From the NCBI GenBank assembly GCA_900759475.1, contig CAAEVK010000037.1, positions 1 through 64,000 of the forward strand: a stretch of DNA of 64,000 nucleotides, written 5' to 3'. The notes beneath the pieces were generated by a model that searched no databases, was not told where the DNA came from, and was given only the letters and a program-made list of their open reading frames with translations. This DNA comes from Clostridia bacterium. Lineage in GTDB: Bacteria; Bacillota; Clostridia; TANB77; CAG-508. The number at the start of each line of letters is the position of its first letter. Position 1 is the first letter of the stretch. The translations under genes were made by a program, and so were the position numbers. This document shows positions 43,896 through 53,509 of the stretch, in pieces.

Positions 43896-45650
43896 ATGAA
43901 ATATTTAAAAAGTTTTGAAGAATGTTGTTTAGAAGAAAAAGCATATCAGTTGTTAAAACAATATCAATTGGGAAAAAATGAGGTTCCTGCTAATAAAATA
44001 GGTAGGTCTGCTAATAAGGAGGTCAAATTTTATTGTGAAATATGTAAAAAAACTTGGCATAAGAATTTAAACAAAATCAAAGATTTAAAAAAAACAAAAT
44101 GCCCATACTGTGCTCACACAAAAGTAAGTAACTCTTATAACTTGGCAGTAATTTATCCAGATACTATAAACTATTGGGATTATGAAAAAAATGAAAAGGA
44201 ACCAAACCAATATATGCCTAAAAGTCAAAAAGAAGTTTTTTGGAAGTGTAATATATGTGGAAACCAATGGAAAGAAAAAATTAAAGATAGAGTAAGTTCT
44301 TATAAAGGAAAAACAAAAAGGAATACATACTGTCCATTTTGTGCTCATGAAAGAGTATGGTCACAATACAATTTGTTAACAGAATATCCAGAAATTGCTC
44401 GTCAATGGAATTATGAAAAAAATGGGTTATTAACACCAATGGACGTATTTCCAAAAAGTCAGCAGGAAGTTTATTGGAAATGCGATTTTAATCCCAACCA
44501 TGTGTGGAAGGACAGAATTTGCAATCGTACGGTATTGCATAGAACTTGCCAAAAATGCGCTAAAGAATTTAAAATTGGTTATCCAGCAAAAGTAATTTAT
44601 TATTATCTTAAACAAAAATTTCCAGATTGTTTATGTGAAATGAAAATGGGGAGATTTTTTATAGATTTAGTTATTCCTAGTTATAAAATTGCAATTGAAC
44701 ATGATGGACATTATATTCATAAAAGTCAGGAGGCTAAAAATAGAGACAACAGAAAAGACGAAAAATTACAAGAAGAAGGATATCATGTCATTCGACTAAA
44801 AGAAGTAATGCAAAAAAATGCAAGAATAATAAGAAAGAAAAACATTATTTATTACCCATATACCTATCAATACGAGTATTTAGATGGACTTACAGAGTAC
44901 TTATTTCAATATTTAAATGAATTACTACATATTAATTATACAATAAAACCTAATCATGAACAAGATAATACTAAAATAGAACAACTATATTTTCACGAAA
45001 AAAAGAAGAGAACTCTTGCCGTACAAAGACCAGATATTGCCAAAGAATGGAGTCCGCAGAACAAACAAAAACCAGATATGATATCTTGTTACAATTCTTC
45101 AAAAGTATTATGGTTTTGTAGCCAATGTAACAAAACGTATTCTGCTAGTATTTCTAATAGAACACAACATGGCTCAGGCTGTACAAAATGTTCTATGCAT
45201 AAAGCAAATGAAGGAAATTGTTTAGAAGTAACTTATCCAGAAATTGCAAAACAATGGGATTACGAAAAAAATGGAAAATTTACCCCTAAAAATGTTCTGC
45301 CCAAAAGTGAAAAAGAAGTTTACTGGAAATGTGAAAAAGGTCATTGTTGGAAAAAGGCAATTTTCTTAAGAACAGAAGCCAAAGATAAGTCTTGTCCTAT
45401 TTGCAAAATGGAAAAAAATTGTTTAAAGACGAAATATCCTCAATTAGAACAATGGTGGGACTATGAAAAAAATGGTTTCTTACGACCAGAAAATGTATCT
45501 TTTGCATCAAATAAGAAGGTGTGGTGGAAATGTCCAAATCAACATAGTTTTCTATATGCAATTAATAAAATGATAAGAAAAAAAGAAGAAAATTGGTGTA
45601 AAGAATGTAAAACTAAAATTGAACTGACCCACCAGTATAAAGAAAATTAA
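43896..45650 (+). CDS. Zinc-ribbon repeat protein with Vsr-like nuclease domain (DUF4379)
   Basis: 584 residues. At least five zinc-ribbon repeats share W-K-C or W-K-N, C-x-x-C pairs and a Q-W-(D/N)-Y-E-K-N-G segment; they flank a central domain (about 225-330). That domain reads F-F-I-D-L-V-I-P-S-Y-K-I-A-I-E-H-D-G-H-Y-I-H and then G-Y-H-V-I-R-L-K-E, the active-site pattern of Vsr/DUF559 endonucleases (D, E-x-D-G). The DUF4379 family is known, but its job is not. It could be a DNA-binding nuclease. No partner gene lies near it. Confidence 0.7.
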   Translation: MKYLKSFEECCLEEKAYQLLKQYQLGKNEVPANKIGRSANKEVKFYCEICKKTWHKNLNKIKDLKKTKCPYCAHTKVSNSYNLAVIYPDTINYWDYEKNEKEPNQYMPKSQKEVFWKCNICGNQWKEKIKDRVSSYKGKTKRNTYCPFCAHERVWSQYNLLTEYPEIARQWNYEKNGLLTPMDVFPKSQQEVYWKCDFNPNHVWKDRICNRTVLHRTCQKCAKEFKIGYPAKVIYYYLKQKFPDCLCEMKMGRFFIDLVIPSYKIAIEHDGHYIHKSQEAKNRDNRKDEKLQEEGYHVIRLKEVMQKNARIIRKKNIIYYPYTYQYEYLDGLTEYLFQYLNELLHINYTIKPNHEQDNTKIEQLYFHEKKKRTLAVQRPDIAKEWSPQNKQKPDMISCYNSSKVLWFCSQCNKTYSASISNRTQHGSGCTKCSMHKANEGNCLEVTYPEIAKQWDYEKNGKFTPKNVLPKSEKEVYWKCEKGHCWKKAIFLRTEAKDKSCPICKMEKNCLKTKYPQLEQWWDYEKNGFLRPENVSFASNKKVWWKCPNQHSFLYAINKMIRKKEENWCKECKTKIELTHQYKEN

Positions 45651-45738
45651 TAAAATATATGATATAAATGATAATATCCAATAAATTAATGGAAAAATTC
45701 TAATCGAATATGTGCTTTGGAAAGGAATGATAGTAAGT

Positions 45739-47460
45739 ATGGAAAAAAATAATTTATATCCTGCTAAAGAATTTCAAAACATTAAAGAACTATTGTATAA
45801 CTCTGTAGAACAATATGGAAATAAGATAGCATTTGTTACAAAATACAAAAAAAATAATCAAATAGACTATGAAAACAAAACGTATCAAGAACTATTAGAA
45901 GACATAAATGCTTTAGGGACAAAACTATTTGCCATGGGATTAAATAATAAAAGGTTTGCAATTGTTGGAAGAAATAGCTACAAATGGGCATTAGCACATT
46001 TAACAAATTTATTAGGAGGAAATATTTCTGTTCCTTTAGACAAAGACTTGCAATATGATGAACTAGAATCTTCTCTTATAAGAAGCAAAGCAGATGTAAT
46101 ATTCTTTGACGAAAAATATGAAGATAAAATATTACAAATAAAGAAAAATGGGAAAACAAATCTATCTCAATATATATGCTTTAACTCATTAAAAGGATTT
46201 TCTTCTATAGATGAATTAATAAAAGAAGGAAAAGCATTATTAAAAGAAGGTATAACAAACTTTACAAATGTTACAATTCAAGATAATGCATTAAGTATTT
46301 TACTGTTTACTTCAGGAACTACATCAAAATCAAAAGCAGTAATGTTGTCTCAAAAAAATATAGCATCAAATATATATGCTATGCAATGTGTAGAAAAATT
46401 TTATGATAATGACGTTAATATTGCTTTTTTACCATTTCATCATATTTTTGGTTCTACTTGTTTAGTTGTAATGCTAGCATGTGGAGTAAAAACAGTTTTT
46501 CCAGATGGACTAAAATACATTAAACAAAATTTAAAAGAATACAAAGTTTCTGTATTTGTTGGTGTTCCACTATTGATAGAAGCAATGTATAAAAATATTA
46601 CAAAAGAAATAGAAAAACAAGGAAAACAAAATTTAATAAATATAGCAATAAAAGTAAGTAATTTTTTATTAAAAATGCATATTGATATAAGAAGAAAAAT
46701 ATTTAAACAAATTATAGATGGACTAGGAGGGTATTTAAGATTTGTTATATCGGGAGGAGCACCAGCAGATAGCAAAATTGCCCAAAATTTTATTAGTTTT
46801 GGAATAGAAACAGTACAAGGTTATGGACTAACAGAAACATCTCCTGTAATTTCAGCCGAAAATCCACAATATAAAAAACAAGGTTCTGTAGGAATTCCAA
46901 TGAAAAATGTTCAAGTAGAAATTGTGGAAAAAGACAAAGATGGAATTGGTGAAATAAGAGTCAAAGGTCCTAATGTAATGCTAGGATACTATGAAAATGA
47001 AGAGGCGACAAAAGAAGTGCTAAAAAATGATTGGTTTTATACAGGAGATTTAGGATATCTAGACAAAGACGGTTTTTTATTTATTACTGGTAGAAGAAAG
47101 AATATGATTGTATTAAAAAATGGAAAAAAAATATTTCCAGAAGAAGTTGAAACTTTAGTAAACCGTATAGATTTAGTAGAAGAAGCCATGGCATATGGTT
47201 TACCAGAAGAACAAGATAAAAATGATGTTAAGCTAGCGGTAAAAGTAGTTTATAATAAAGAACTAGTAAAAGAAAAATATGGAGATATTTCTTTAGAAGA
47301 ACTATACAAAATAATATGGGAGAAAATAAAAGAAATTAATAAAACATTTCCAAAATATAAATATATAAAAAATATGATTTTAACAGATGAAGAATTAATT
47401 AAAACAACAACCAAGAAAATAAAAAGACAAGAAGAAATGAAAAAAATAATGAATTTATAA
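45739..47460 (+). CDS. AMP-forming acyl-CoA synthetase
   Basis: 573 residues from ATG 45739, with AAAGGA 12 bases upstream (ATG 45727 is an alternative). Motifs: L-L-F-T-S-G-T-T-S-K-S-K-A-V (AMP-binding), Q-G-Y-G-L-T-E-T-S-P, W-F-Y-T-G-D-L-G-Y, and the hinge G-R-R-K-N-M-I-V-L, with a C-terminal catalytic Lys in T-T-T-K-K-I-K-R. It activates a medium- or long-chain fatty acid with ATP and CoA. Monocistronic. Confidence 0.9.
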   Translation: MEKNNLYPAKEFQNIKELLYNSVEQYGNKIAFVTKYKKNNQIDYENKTYQELLEDINALGTKLFAMGLNNKRFAIVGRNSYKWALAHLTNLLGGNISVPLDKDLQYDELESSLIRSKADVIFFDEKYEDKILQIKKNGKTNLSQYICFNSLKGFSSIDELIKEGKALLKEGITNFTNVTIQDNALSILLFTSGTTSKSKAVMLSQKNIASNIYAMQCVEKFYDNDVNIAFLPFHHIFGSTCLVVMLACGVKTVFPDGLKYIKQNLKEYKVSVFVGVPLLIEAMYKNITKEIEKQGKQNLINIAIKVSNFLLKMHIDIRRKIFKQIIDGLGGYLRFVISGGAPADSKIAQNFISFGIETVQGYGLTETSPVISAENPQYKKQGSVGIPMKNVQVEIVEKDKDGIGEIRVKGPNVMLGYYENEEATKEVLKNDWFYTGDLGYLDKDGFLFITGRRKNMIVLKNGKKIFPEEVETLVNRIDLVEEAMAYGLPEEQDKNDVKLAVKVVYNKELVKEKYGDISLEELYKIIWEKIKEINKTFPKYKYIKNMILTDEELIKTTTKKIKRQEEMKKIMNL

Positions 47461-47506
47461 CTTTAGAGTAAAAGGATGTCATAAAATAGAAATTCAAAAA
47501 AAACAG

Positions 47507-47537
47507 AAAATCCAGTTCGATAAGAACTGGATTTTTT
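47507..47537. terminator. Terminator hairpin
   Basis: AATCCAGTTC and GAACTGGATT pair around GATAA, followed by TTTTT. It lies between the acyl-CoA synthetase and the opposing tRNA. Confidence 0.85.
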
Positions 47538-47569
47538 AGGGATATCCCTTTAAACAAAAATTTCAAAAT

Positions 47570-47645
47570 TGGTTGCGGGGGGTAGACTCGAACTACCGAC
47601 CTTTGGGTTATGAGCCCAACGAGCTGCCAACTGCTCCACCCCGCG
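47570..47645 (-). tRNA. Initiator tRNA-fMet(CAT)
   Basis: CGCGGGG faces CCCCGCA, leaving the C1-A72 mismatch that marks initiator tRNA. The anticodon stem TTGGG/CCCAA has three G-C pairs next to the loop C-T-C-A-T-A-A (anticodon CAT), and CCA is encoded. The gap 47646-47893 contains a TTGACT promoter-like box at 47756 for the following gene and nothing else I can name. Confidence 0.95.
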
Positions 47646-47893
47646 ATATAATATTTTTAAATACTTATATAGTATACTCGCAAAAAATTGATTTGTCAAC
47701 ATTTTATGAAAAAAATGTGAATTTCTTGATAACTTTACTATCCTTTATATAAAAGTTGACTAAATAATATGAAATGCATTCTTATATAGTATATGCTATG
47801 ATATAAAAAATATAACCATAAAAAGGAAAATAGTATTGAAAAAGTAAAACGTGTAAAATATAATATACTTACAAAAATAGAGGAGGAAAAAGA

Positions 47894-49099
47894 ATGGAAA
47901 AGAAATTTGTTCATTATGCAGCAAATGAAGATAATCCTAAATGGGAAAGAATGACAATAAGAGAGGAAGAATTATATCAAAAACCAAATGAATCAAGAAC
48001 AGAATTTGGGAGAGACCATAGTAGAATTTTATTTAGTAATTCTTATCGAAGATTAAAAAATAAAACACAAGTATTTTTTTCTCCAAAAGATGATCATATA
48101 TGTACAAGGATAGAACATGTTAATAATGTAGAATGTGTAAGCTATAATATTGCCAATTGCTTAGGACTAAATACAGAATTAACAAGAGCTATTGCAATAG
48201 CACATGATTTAGGACATGCTCCTTTTGGGCATAAAGGAGAAAAAGTATTGTCTAATATATCCCAAGAAGAGTTAGGAGAAAAATTTTGGCATGAAAAAAA
48301 TGGATTATATTTAGTAGATAATATTGAATTATTAGAAAACACAAAAGGAAAAAAGAAAAATTTAAACTTAACTTATGCTGTAAGGGATGGAATTATTTCT
48401 CACTGTGGAGAAATTGACGAAAATGCACTAAAACCAAGGGAAGAGTTTATTGATTTAGCAAATTATACAAAACCAAACGAATATGCACCATTTACTTGGG
48501 AAGCATGTGTTGTAAAAATTGCAGACAAGATATCTTATTTGGGTAGGGATATAGAGGATGCTATTTCACTAGGAATTTTGGAAGAACAAGAATTAGACGA
48601 ATTAAGACCATTATTTAATTATGTAAGAGATAAAATTAATAATACAGTTATTATTAGCACTTTAATTGGAGATTTAATAAATAATAGTAGTGTGGAAAAA
48701 GGTTTAGTTTTTTCTGAAAACTGTTTTAATATGATTAGTACAGTTAAAAAGTTTAATTATTTTCACATTTATCAAAATAAAAGATTAGCACCATCTGATA
48801 GATATTTTAATTATGTCATTAGAGAAATATATCAATTTTTTGTAGAATTATTTGATGGAGAGAATACTTGGGATTATATACAAAAATACAAAAAGTATTA
48901 TCCTAAAATGGTAGAAAAGTTTATAGAATGGTTAGAAAAATATATAGATTTGCCAAATAGAAAAGAGCTAGAACTAGATAATAAAATTGTGTACAATATT
49001 TGCGATAAAAAGGATTACATACGAGCTGTTATTACTTATATATCAGGCATGACAGATAATTATGCAATCGAAACTTATTATAATATTGTTAGTTTTTAA
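47894..49099 (+). CDS. HD-domain dGTPase-like triphosphohydrolase
   Basis: 401 residues. It begins R-T-E-F-G-R-D-H-S-R-I-L-F-S-N-S-Y-R-R-L-K-N-K-T-Q-V in short sections typical of Dgt. The HD metal site is R-I-E-H-V ... A-H-D-L-G-H-A-P-F-G-H, and a second Asp lies in K-I-A-D-K-I-S-Y. It hydrolyses dGTP or related dNTPs to nucleosides and triphosphate. GAGGAGG precedes ATG. Confidence 0.9.
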   Translation: MEKKFVHYAANEDNPKWERMTIREEELYQKPNESRTEFGRDHSRILFSNSYRRLKNKTQVFFSPKDDHICTRIEHVNNVECVSYNIANCLGLNTELTRAIAIAHDLGHAPFGHKGEKVLSNISQEELGEKFWHEKNGLYLVDNIELLENTKGKKKNLNLTYAVRDGIISHCGEIDENALKPREEFIDLANYTKPNEYAPFTWEACVVKIADKISYLGRDIEDAISLGILEEQELDELRPLFNYVRDKINNTVIISTLIGDLINNSSVEKGLVFSENCFNMISTVKKFNYFHIYQNKRLAPSDRYFNYVIREIYQFFVELFDGENTWDYIQKYKKYYPKMVEKFIEWLEKYIDLPNRKELELDNKIVYNICDKKDYIRAVITYISGMTDNYAIETYYNIVSF

Positions 49100-49103
49100 T
49101 AAT

Positions 49104-49138
49104 TAAAAAGCAGGAGTTAAAAGTAGACTTCTGCTTTT
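49104..49138 (+). terminator. Terminator after dGTPase-like gene
   Basis: AAAAAGCAG pairs with CTGCTTTTT around GAGTTAAAAGTAGACTT; the T-run is part of the second arm. Confidence 0.65.
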
Positions 49139-49215
49139 TGTTGTATAGGAAAATCGCAGATTTTTCCTATACAACAAAAATACATTTCACAGAAAATTGC
49201 TATGCAATTTTCGCG
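49139..49215 (+). repeat. Repeat-family hairpins
   Basis: TTGTATAGGAAAATC and GATTTTTCCTATACAA form a long hairpin (49140-49176) that matches the hairpin of repeat copy B. It is followed by ACAGAAAATTGC/GCAATTTTCGCG pairing. The remainder up to 49420 has further inverted AT-rich sequence and no gene. Confidence 0.55.
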
Positions 49216-49420
49216 AACGAACAAAGACGGAGCATATAAATGCACTAAAATGATAAGGTATTTCAATCATGCTCCTTTTGTTCTTTGCCTTATCAATTAA
49301 AAAACTCAATTTAATTAGAATTTTTAATTTAGTTTTAAAGCTTTTTGCGAAGCTGTTAACATTTTGCGTAAACAAAGAATATATTATACTATGATAAATT
49401 CAAAAAAATAGGAGGACATT

Positions 49421-50191
49421 ATGAAAGAGGTTTTAAAAGTAGAAAAAATAGCAAAGAAATACCAAGCAAAAAATGGTGAGATAGAAGCATTAAAGAATAT
49501 TAGTTTTTCCATACAAGAAGGAGAATTTGTAAGTATTATTGGGCCAAGTGGTTGTGGAAAATCGACACTTCTTTCTATTATTGCAGGACTAGAAACAAAA
49601 ACATCAGGCAAGCTCTACATAAATGGAGAAGAAATTAGTGGTATATCTCCTAAAATAGGGTATATGTTACAAAAAGATAGCCTGTTAGAATGGAGAACTA
49701 TTTTCAATAATGTAATGATAGGGCTGGAGATAAGGCATATTCGAACAAAGGAAAATGAAGCTTATGCAATAGAATTATTAAAAAAATATGGATTATATGA
49801 ATTTAAAGACAAGTATCCAATACAATTATCTGGTGGAATGCGCCAAAGGGTAGCATTAATTAGAACATTAGCAATTAGACCAGAAATTTTATTGCTGGAT
49901 GAAGCTTTTTCTGCATTAGATTATCAAACAAGAATTATGGTAACAAAGGATATTTATGAAATATTAAAAAATGAAAATATTACAGCACTGATAGTTACAC
50001 ATGATATATCAGAGAGTATTAGTATGTCAGATAGAATTATTGTTTTATCTGCAAGACCAGCTACCATAAAAAAAATATACCATATTGATTTTGAAATAGC
50101 TAATAGAAATCCATTAAATTGCCGTGAAAGCCCTAAATTTAGTAAATATTTTGATAGCATATGGAAGGAGCTGCAAGTGTATGCAAAATAA
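49421..50191 (+). CDS. NitT/TauT-family ABC transporter ATPase
   Basis: 256 residues. Walker A G-P-S-G-C-G-K-S-T, signature L-S-G-G-M-R-Q-R, Walker B I-L-L-L-D-E-A-F-S-A-L-D, switch V-T-H-D-I-S-E-S. The G-G-M-R-Q-R form is typical of SsuB/TauB/NrtD ATPases. It overlaps the permease start by 11 bases and a substrate-binding protein follows, a complete importer for nitrate-, sulfonate- or thiamine-precursor-like solutes; which one is not clear. Confidence 0.9.
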   Translation: MKEVLKVEKIAKKYQAKNGEIEALKNISFSIQEGEFVSIIGPSGCGKSTLLSIIAGLETKTSGKLYINGEEISGISPKIGYMLQKDSLLEWRTIFNNVMIGLEIRHIRTKENEAYAIELLKKYGLYEFKDKYPIQLSGGMRQRVALIRTLAIRPEILLLDEAFSALDYQTRIMVTKDIYEILKNENITALIVTHDISESISMSDRIIVLSARPATIKKIYHIDFEIANRNPLNCRESPKFSKYFDSIWKELQVYAK

Positions 50192-50991
50192 TATTTCAGA
50201 AGATAGAAAAAAATATTTAAGGAAAATAACTTGGAATAAAATAGCTGTACTAACAACACAAATTTTGCTATTAATTGCTTTTATTGCTATTTGGGAAATT
50301 TTGGCAAAAATAAATGTGATTGATAGCTTTATTACTAGTTCACCAAGTAGAATTTTTAAAACATTAATGAATTTATCAGAAAATGATCTAATGAGACATT
50401 TGGGAGTAACCGCACTAGAAACGCTAATTGGTTTTTTGTCTGGTACATTTTTAGGGGTAATGATTGCAATTATTCTATGGTGGTCAAAATTTTTATCAAA
50501 AGTGGCAGAACCATTTTTAGTAGTGCTAAATAGTTTACCTAAAATTGCTTTAGGACCAGTAATTATTATCTGGGTAGGAGCAGGTATGCCAGCTATTATT
50601 GTAATGGCATTAGCAATATCTTTAATTGTTACCATATTAGAAATATTAAATGGATTTTTAAATACAGACAAAGAAAAAATTAAAATGGTAAAAACCTTTA
50701 ATGCTAATCGTTATCAGGTATTAACAAAAGTAGTATTGCCAGCTAACATTTCTACATTTGTTAATTCTTTAAAAATTAATTTAGGATTATCTTTAGTGGG
50801 AGTTATCTCAGGAGAATTCCTAGTTTCCAAAGCTGGCTTGCGGATACTTAATTGTTTATGGAGGGCAAGTATTTAAATTAGACTTAGTAATGACAAGTGT
50901 TATTATTTTAGGAATATTTGCTGCGGTACTATATCAAGGGATTGTTTTATTAGAAAAAATCATTTTAAATTCCCATAAATATGGAAATTAA
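50181..50991 (+). CDS. NitT/TauT-family ABC permease with CGG +1 site
   Basis: ATG 50181 lies behind GGAGCTG within the ATPase end. Six helices; the EAA-like loop reads V-K-T-F-N-A-N-R-Y-Q-V-L-T-K-V-V-L-P. At 50841-50843 the in-frame CGG (T-T-G C-G-G A-T-A) would end the protein at 50876. Skipping C gives S-K-A-G-L-G-Y-L-I-V-Y-G-G-Q-V-F-K-L-D-L, the normal family sequence, and the last helix to the stop at 50991. Full length 269 residues, as expected. Confidence 0.92.
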
Positions 50992-51051
50992 ACTATTTTA
51001 GGTAATGTAATAGGTTAGTCTTAGCTAACTCATCAAAAAGGAGGTAAAAAT

Positions 51052-52047
51052 TTGAAAAAATATATTATTATTTTATGTGTGATAGCGATTGTTGTTTTAG
51101 GAATAGTTAGCTATTTTTATCAAAATCAAAATAAGCAAATAGCAGAACTAGAAACAGTTAAAGTGAATGAGGTTACACGTTCTGTATTTTACGCACCACA
51201 ATATGTAGCAATTAGTAAAGGATTTTTTAAAGAGGAAGGATTAAATATTGAGTTAACTACTGGTCAGGGAGCAGATACTGTAATGACTTCTGTATTAGCA
51301 AATCAATGTGATATTGGTTTTGCAGGACCAGAAGCATCAATTTATGTATATAACGAAGGAAAAGAAGACAACACACAAGTATTTGCCCAATTAACTCAAA
51401 AAGATGGTTCATTTTTAGTAAGTAAAACCAATGATACAGATTTCAAATGGACAGATTTAAAAGGAAAAACAATAATACCAGGAAGAAAAGGTGGAGTACC
51501 ATATATGACATTAGAATATGTTATTAAGAAAAATGGAATGAATCCAGAAACTGATATGGTATTGGATGATAGCATTAAATTTGACTTAATGGCAGGAGCA
51601 TTTACTGGAGGAGAAGCAGATTATGTAACATTGTTTGAACCAACAGCATCTTTAATAGAGCAATCACAAAAAGGATATATTGTAGCATCTGTGGGGGAAG
51701 CAGCAGGAGACATACCATATACAGCTTACTTTGCCAAGAAGAGTTATATCAATAATCATTCTGAAACAATACAAAAATTTGTAAATGCCATTGCTAAAGG
51801 GCAAGAGTGGGTAGCTAATGCAACAGATAGAGAAATTGCAGAAGCAATTGTTGAATTTTTCCCAGATACAGATGTAACAGTATTAGAAAAAGTAGTAAAT
51901 AGATATAAAAGTATTGATGCATGGAAAACAACACCAGAACTAAAACCAGAGGATTTTGATTTATTACAAACTGTTATGCTAGAAGCGGGAGAACTAAACG
52001 AAAAAGTACCATATGAAGAAGTTGTAAATATGGAATATGTAAAGTAG
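51052..52047 (+). CDS. NitT/TauT-family substrate-binding protein
   Basis: 331 residues from TTG 51052 behind GGAGG. An N-terminal hydrophobic segment (5-22) without a lipobox Cys should anchor it outside. The NMT1/THI5-like domain shows S-V-F-Y-A-P-Q-Y-V-A-I-S-K-G-F-F-K-E-E-G-L, G-F-A-G-P-E-A-S, and D-L-K-G-K-T-I-I-P-G-R-K-G-G. It delivers the solute to the preceding permease. Confidence 0.9.
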   Translation: MKKYIIILCVIAIVVLGIVSYFYQNQNKQIAELETVKVNEVTRSVFYAPQYVAISKGFFKEEGLNIELTTGQGADTVMTSVLANQCDIGFAGPEASIYVYNEGKEDNTQVFAQLTQKDGSFLVSKTNDTDFKWTDLKGKTIIPGRKGGVPYMTLEYVIKKNGMNPETDMVLDDSIKFDLMAGAFTGGEADYVTLFEPTASLIEQSQKGYIVASVGEAAGDIPYTAYFAKKSYINNHSETIQKFVNAIAKGQEWVANATDREIAEAIVEFFPDTDVTVLEKVVNRYKSIDAWKTTPELKPEDFDLLQTVMLEAGELNEKVPYEEVVNMEYVK

Positions 52048-52128
52048 AGAGTAATGGAAAAATAAAAGTCCCCATATTGTGAAAATTACAAAAATATAGT
52101 AAAATGAATAATAAAAGGGGATGGTTAA

Positions 52129-52530
52129 ATGAAAAAAGAGAAGAAAGGGAGAATAGCTACATTTTTGGCAGGGCTATTAACTGGAGGAATTGGAACATAT
52201 GTAGGATTATTGGGGTTAGCGCAGATAGGAGTAGAAGTTTATGGAATTAGTAATGCTACACAATTAATAACAGCTATTACCTTAAATCCAGCACCATTTT
52301 TAAATGGATTAGGAGGTATTGCTGCCGGTGGAGTTTGTTTAGGAATTGCAGGGAAAACAATAGCTAGAAATATAAGAACCATTGCAAAAGAAAATAAAGA
52401 AAAAGCAGCCGAAACTTTTTTATCAAAAAAAGACAAAAAAGAAATCTTTAAAGAAAGAATAAAAGAAGAGCCAAATAAAAGTGTAATACAACAAGCAAAG
52501 AAAAATGAAACAAATGAGCAAATAAGATAG
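52129..52530 (+). CDS. Small membrane protein with charged tail (unknown)
   Basis: 133 residues. Two Gly/Ala-rich hydrophobic segments (about 10-35 and 45-80) and a long Lys/Glu-rich cytoplasmic tail (90-133). AAAGGGG precedes ATG. I recognise no family; it is monocistronic and closed by a hairpin. Confidence 0.6.
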   Translation: MKKEKKGRIATFLAGLLTGGIGTYVGLLGLAQIGVEVYGISNATQLITAITLNPAPFLNGLGGIAAGGVCLGIAGKTIARNIRTIAKENKEKAAETFLSKKDKKEIFKERIKEEPNKSVIQQAKKNETNEQIR

Positions 52531-52543
52531 AATGAAGGATTAT

Positions 52544-52576
52544 AAAAAAACAGGAAATTAATTTTTCCTGTTTTTT
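52544..52576 (+). terminator. Terminator hairpin
   Basis: AAACAGGAAA and TTTCCTGTTT pair around TTAATT, followed by TTT. Confidence 0.8.
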
Positions 52577-52796
52577 GACAAAATATTGTATAGTTATTAA
52601 ATGAAAATAAAAAACTACAGTACTTTTCCTAACAAAATTGTGTGGATGTTTTATAATTTAAATTTAATTAAAAACATCAATTTACATAGTTTAAACTGTA
52701 ACAATATTCATAATAAATTCACACAAATAGGATTGGAATATTCATAAAAATATGATATTATATATAAACTAAAAGTAAAATATAGGAGAAATAAAA

Positions 52797-53499
52797 ATGT
52801 CATATATTAAATTTAAGAATGTTATAAAAGAATATACGATGGGAGAAATAACAATAAAAGCTCTAGAAAATACCAATTTTGAGATAGAAAAAGGAGAGTT
52901 AACTGTTATTGTAGGACCATCAGGAGCTGGTAAAACTACAGCATTAAATATTTTAGGAGGTATGGATACAGCAACTTCACGGAGATGTTATTGTGGCAGG
53001 AAAAAACATTACCAAGTTTAAGCCACGAGAATTAATTAAGTACCGTAGAGAAGATATTGGATTTGTATTTCAATTTTATAATTTAGTACAAAATTTAACA
53101 GCAAAAGAAAATGTAGAATTGGCAACACAAATTTGCAAAAATCCATTAGATCCAGAAACTGTTTTGGTAAATGTTGGATTAAAAGATAGAATGAAAAATT
53201 TTCCTTCACAATTATCTGGTGGGGAGCAACAAAGAGTAGCAATTGCAAGAGCAATTGCAAAAAATCCCAAAATACTATTATGTGATGAGCCAACAGGTGC
53301 ATTAGACTACAATACGGGAAAACAAATATTAAAATTATTACAAGACACTGCAAGAATTCAAAAAATGACAGTCATTATTATTACTCACAATAGTAGTTTG
53401 GCACCAATGGCAGATAAAGTAATTCGTTTTAAAAATGGTAGTGTAGCAAGTGTTGAACAAAATCAAACACCAGTTTCAATTGATAAAATAGAATGGTAG
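52797..53499 (+). CDS. LolD/MacB-type ABC ATPase with CGG +1 site
   Basis: Walker [10 protein letters not shown] lies in the first part. At 52980-52982 the in-frame CGG (T-C-A C-G-G A-G-A) breaks the frame, which then stops at 53021. Skipping C gives [16 protein letters not shown], the expected L-D-x-P-T-S-G-x-V segment, and continues to 53499 with [16 protein letters not shown] and [12 protein letters not shown]. Full length 233 residues. It pairs with the large FtsX-type permease 10 bases on. Confidence 0.94.
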
Positions 53500-53509
53500 G
53501 AGATAAAAA

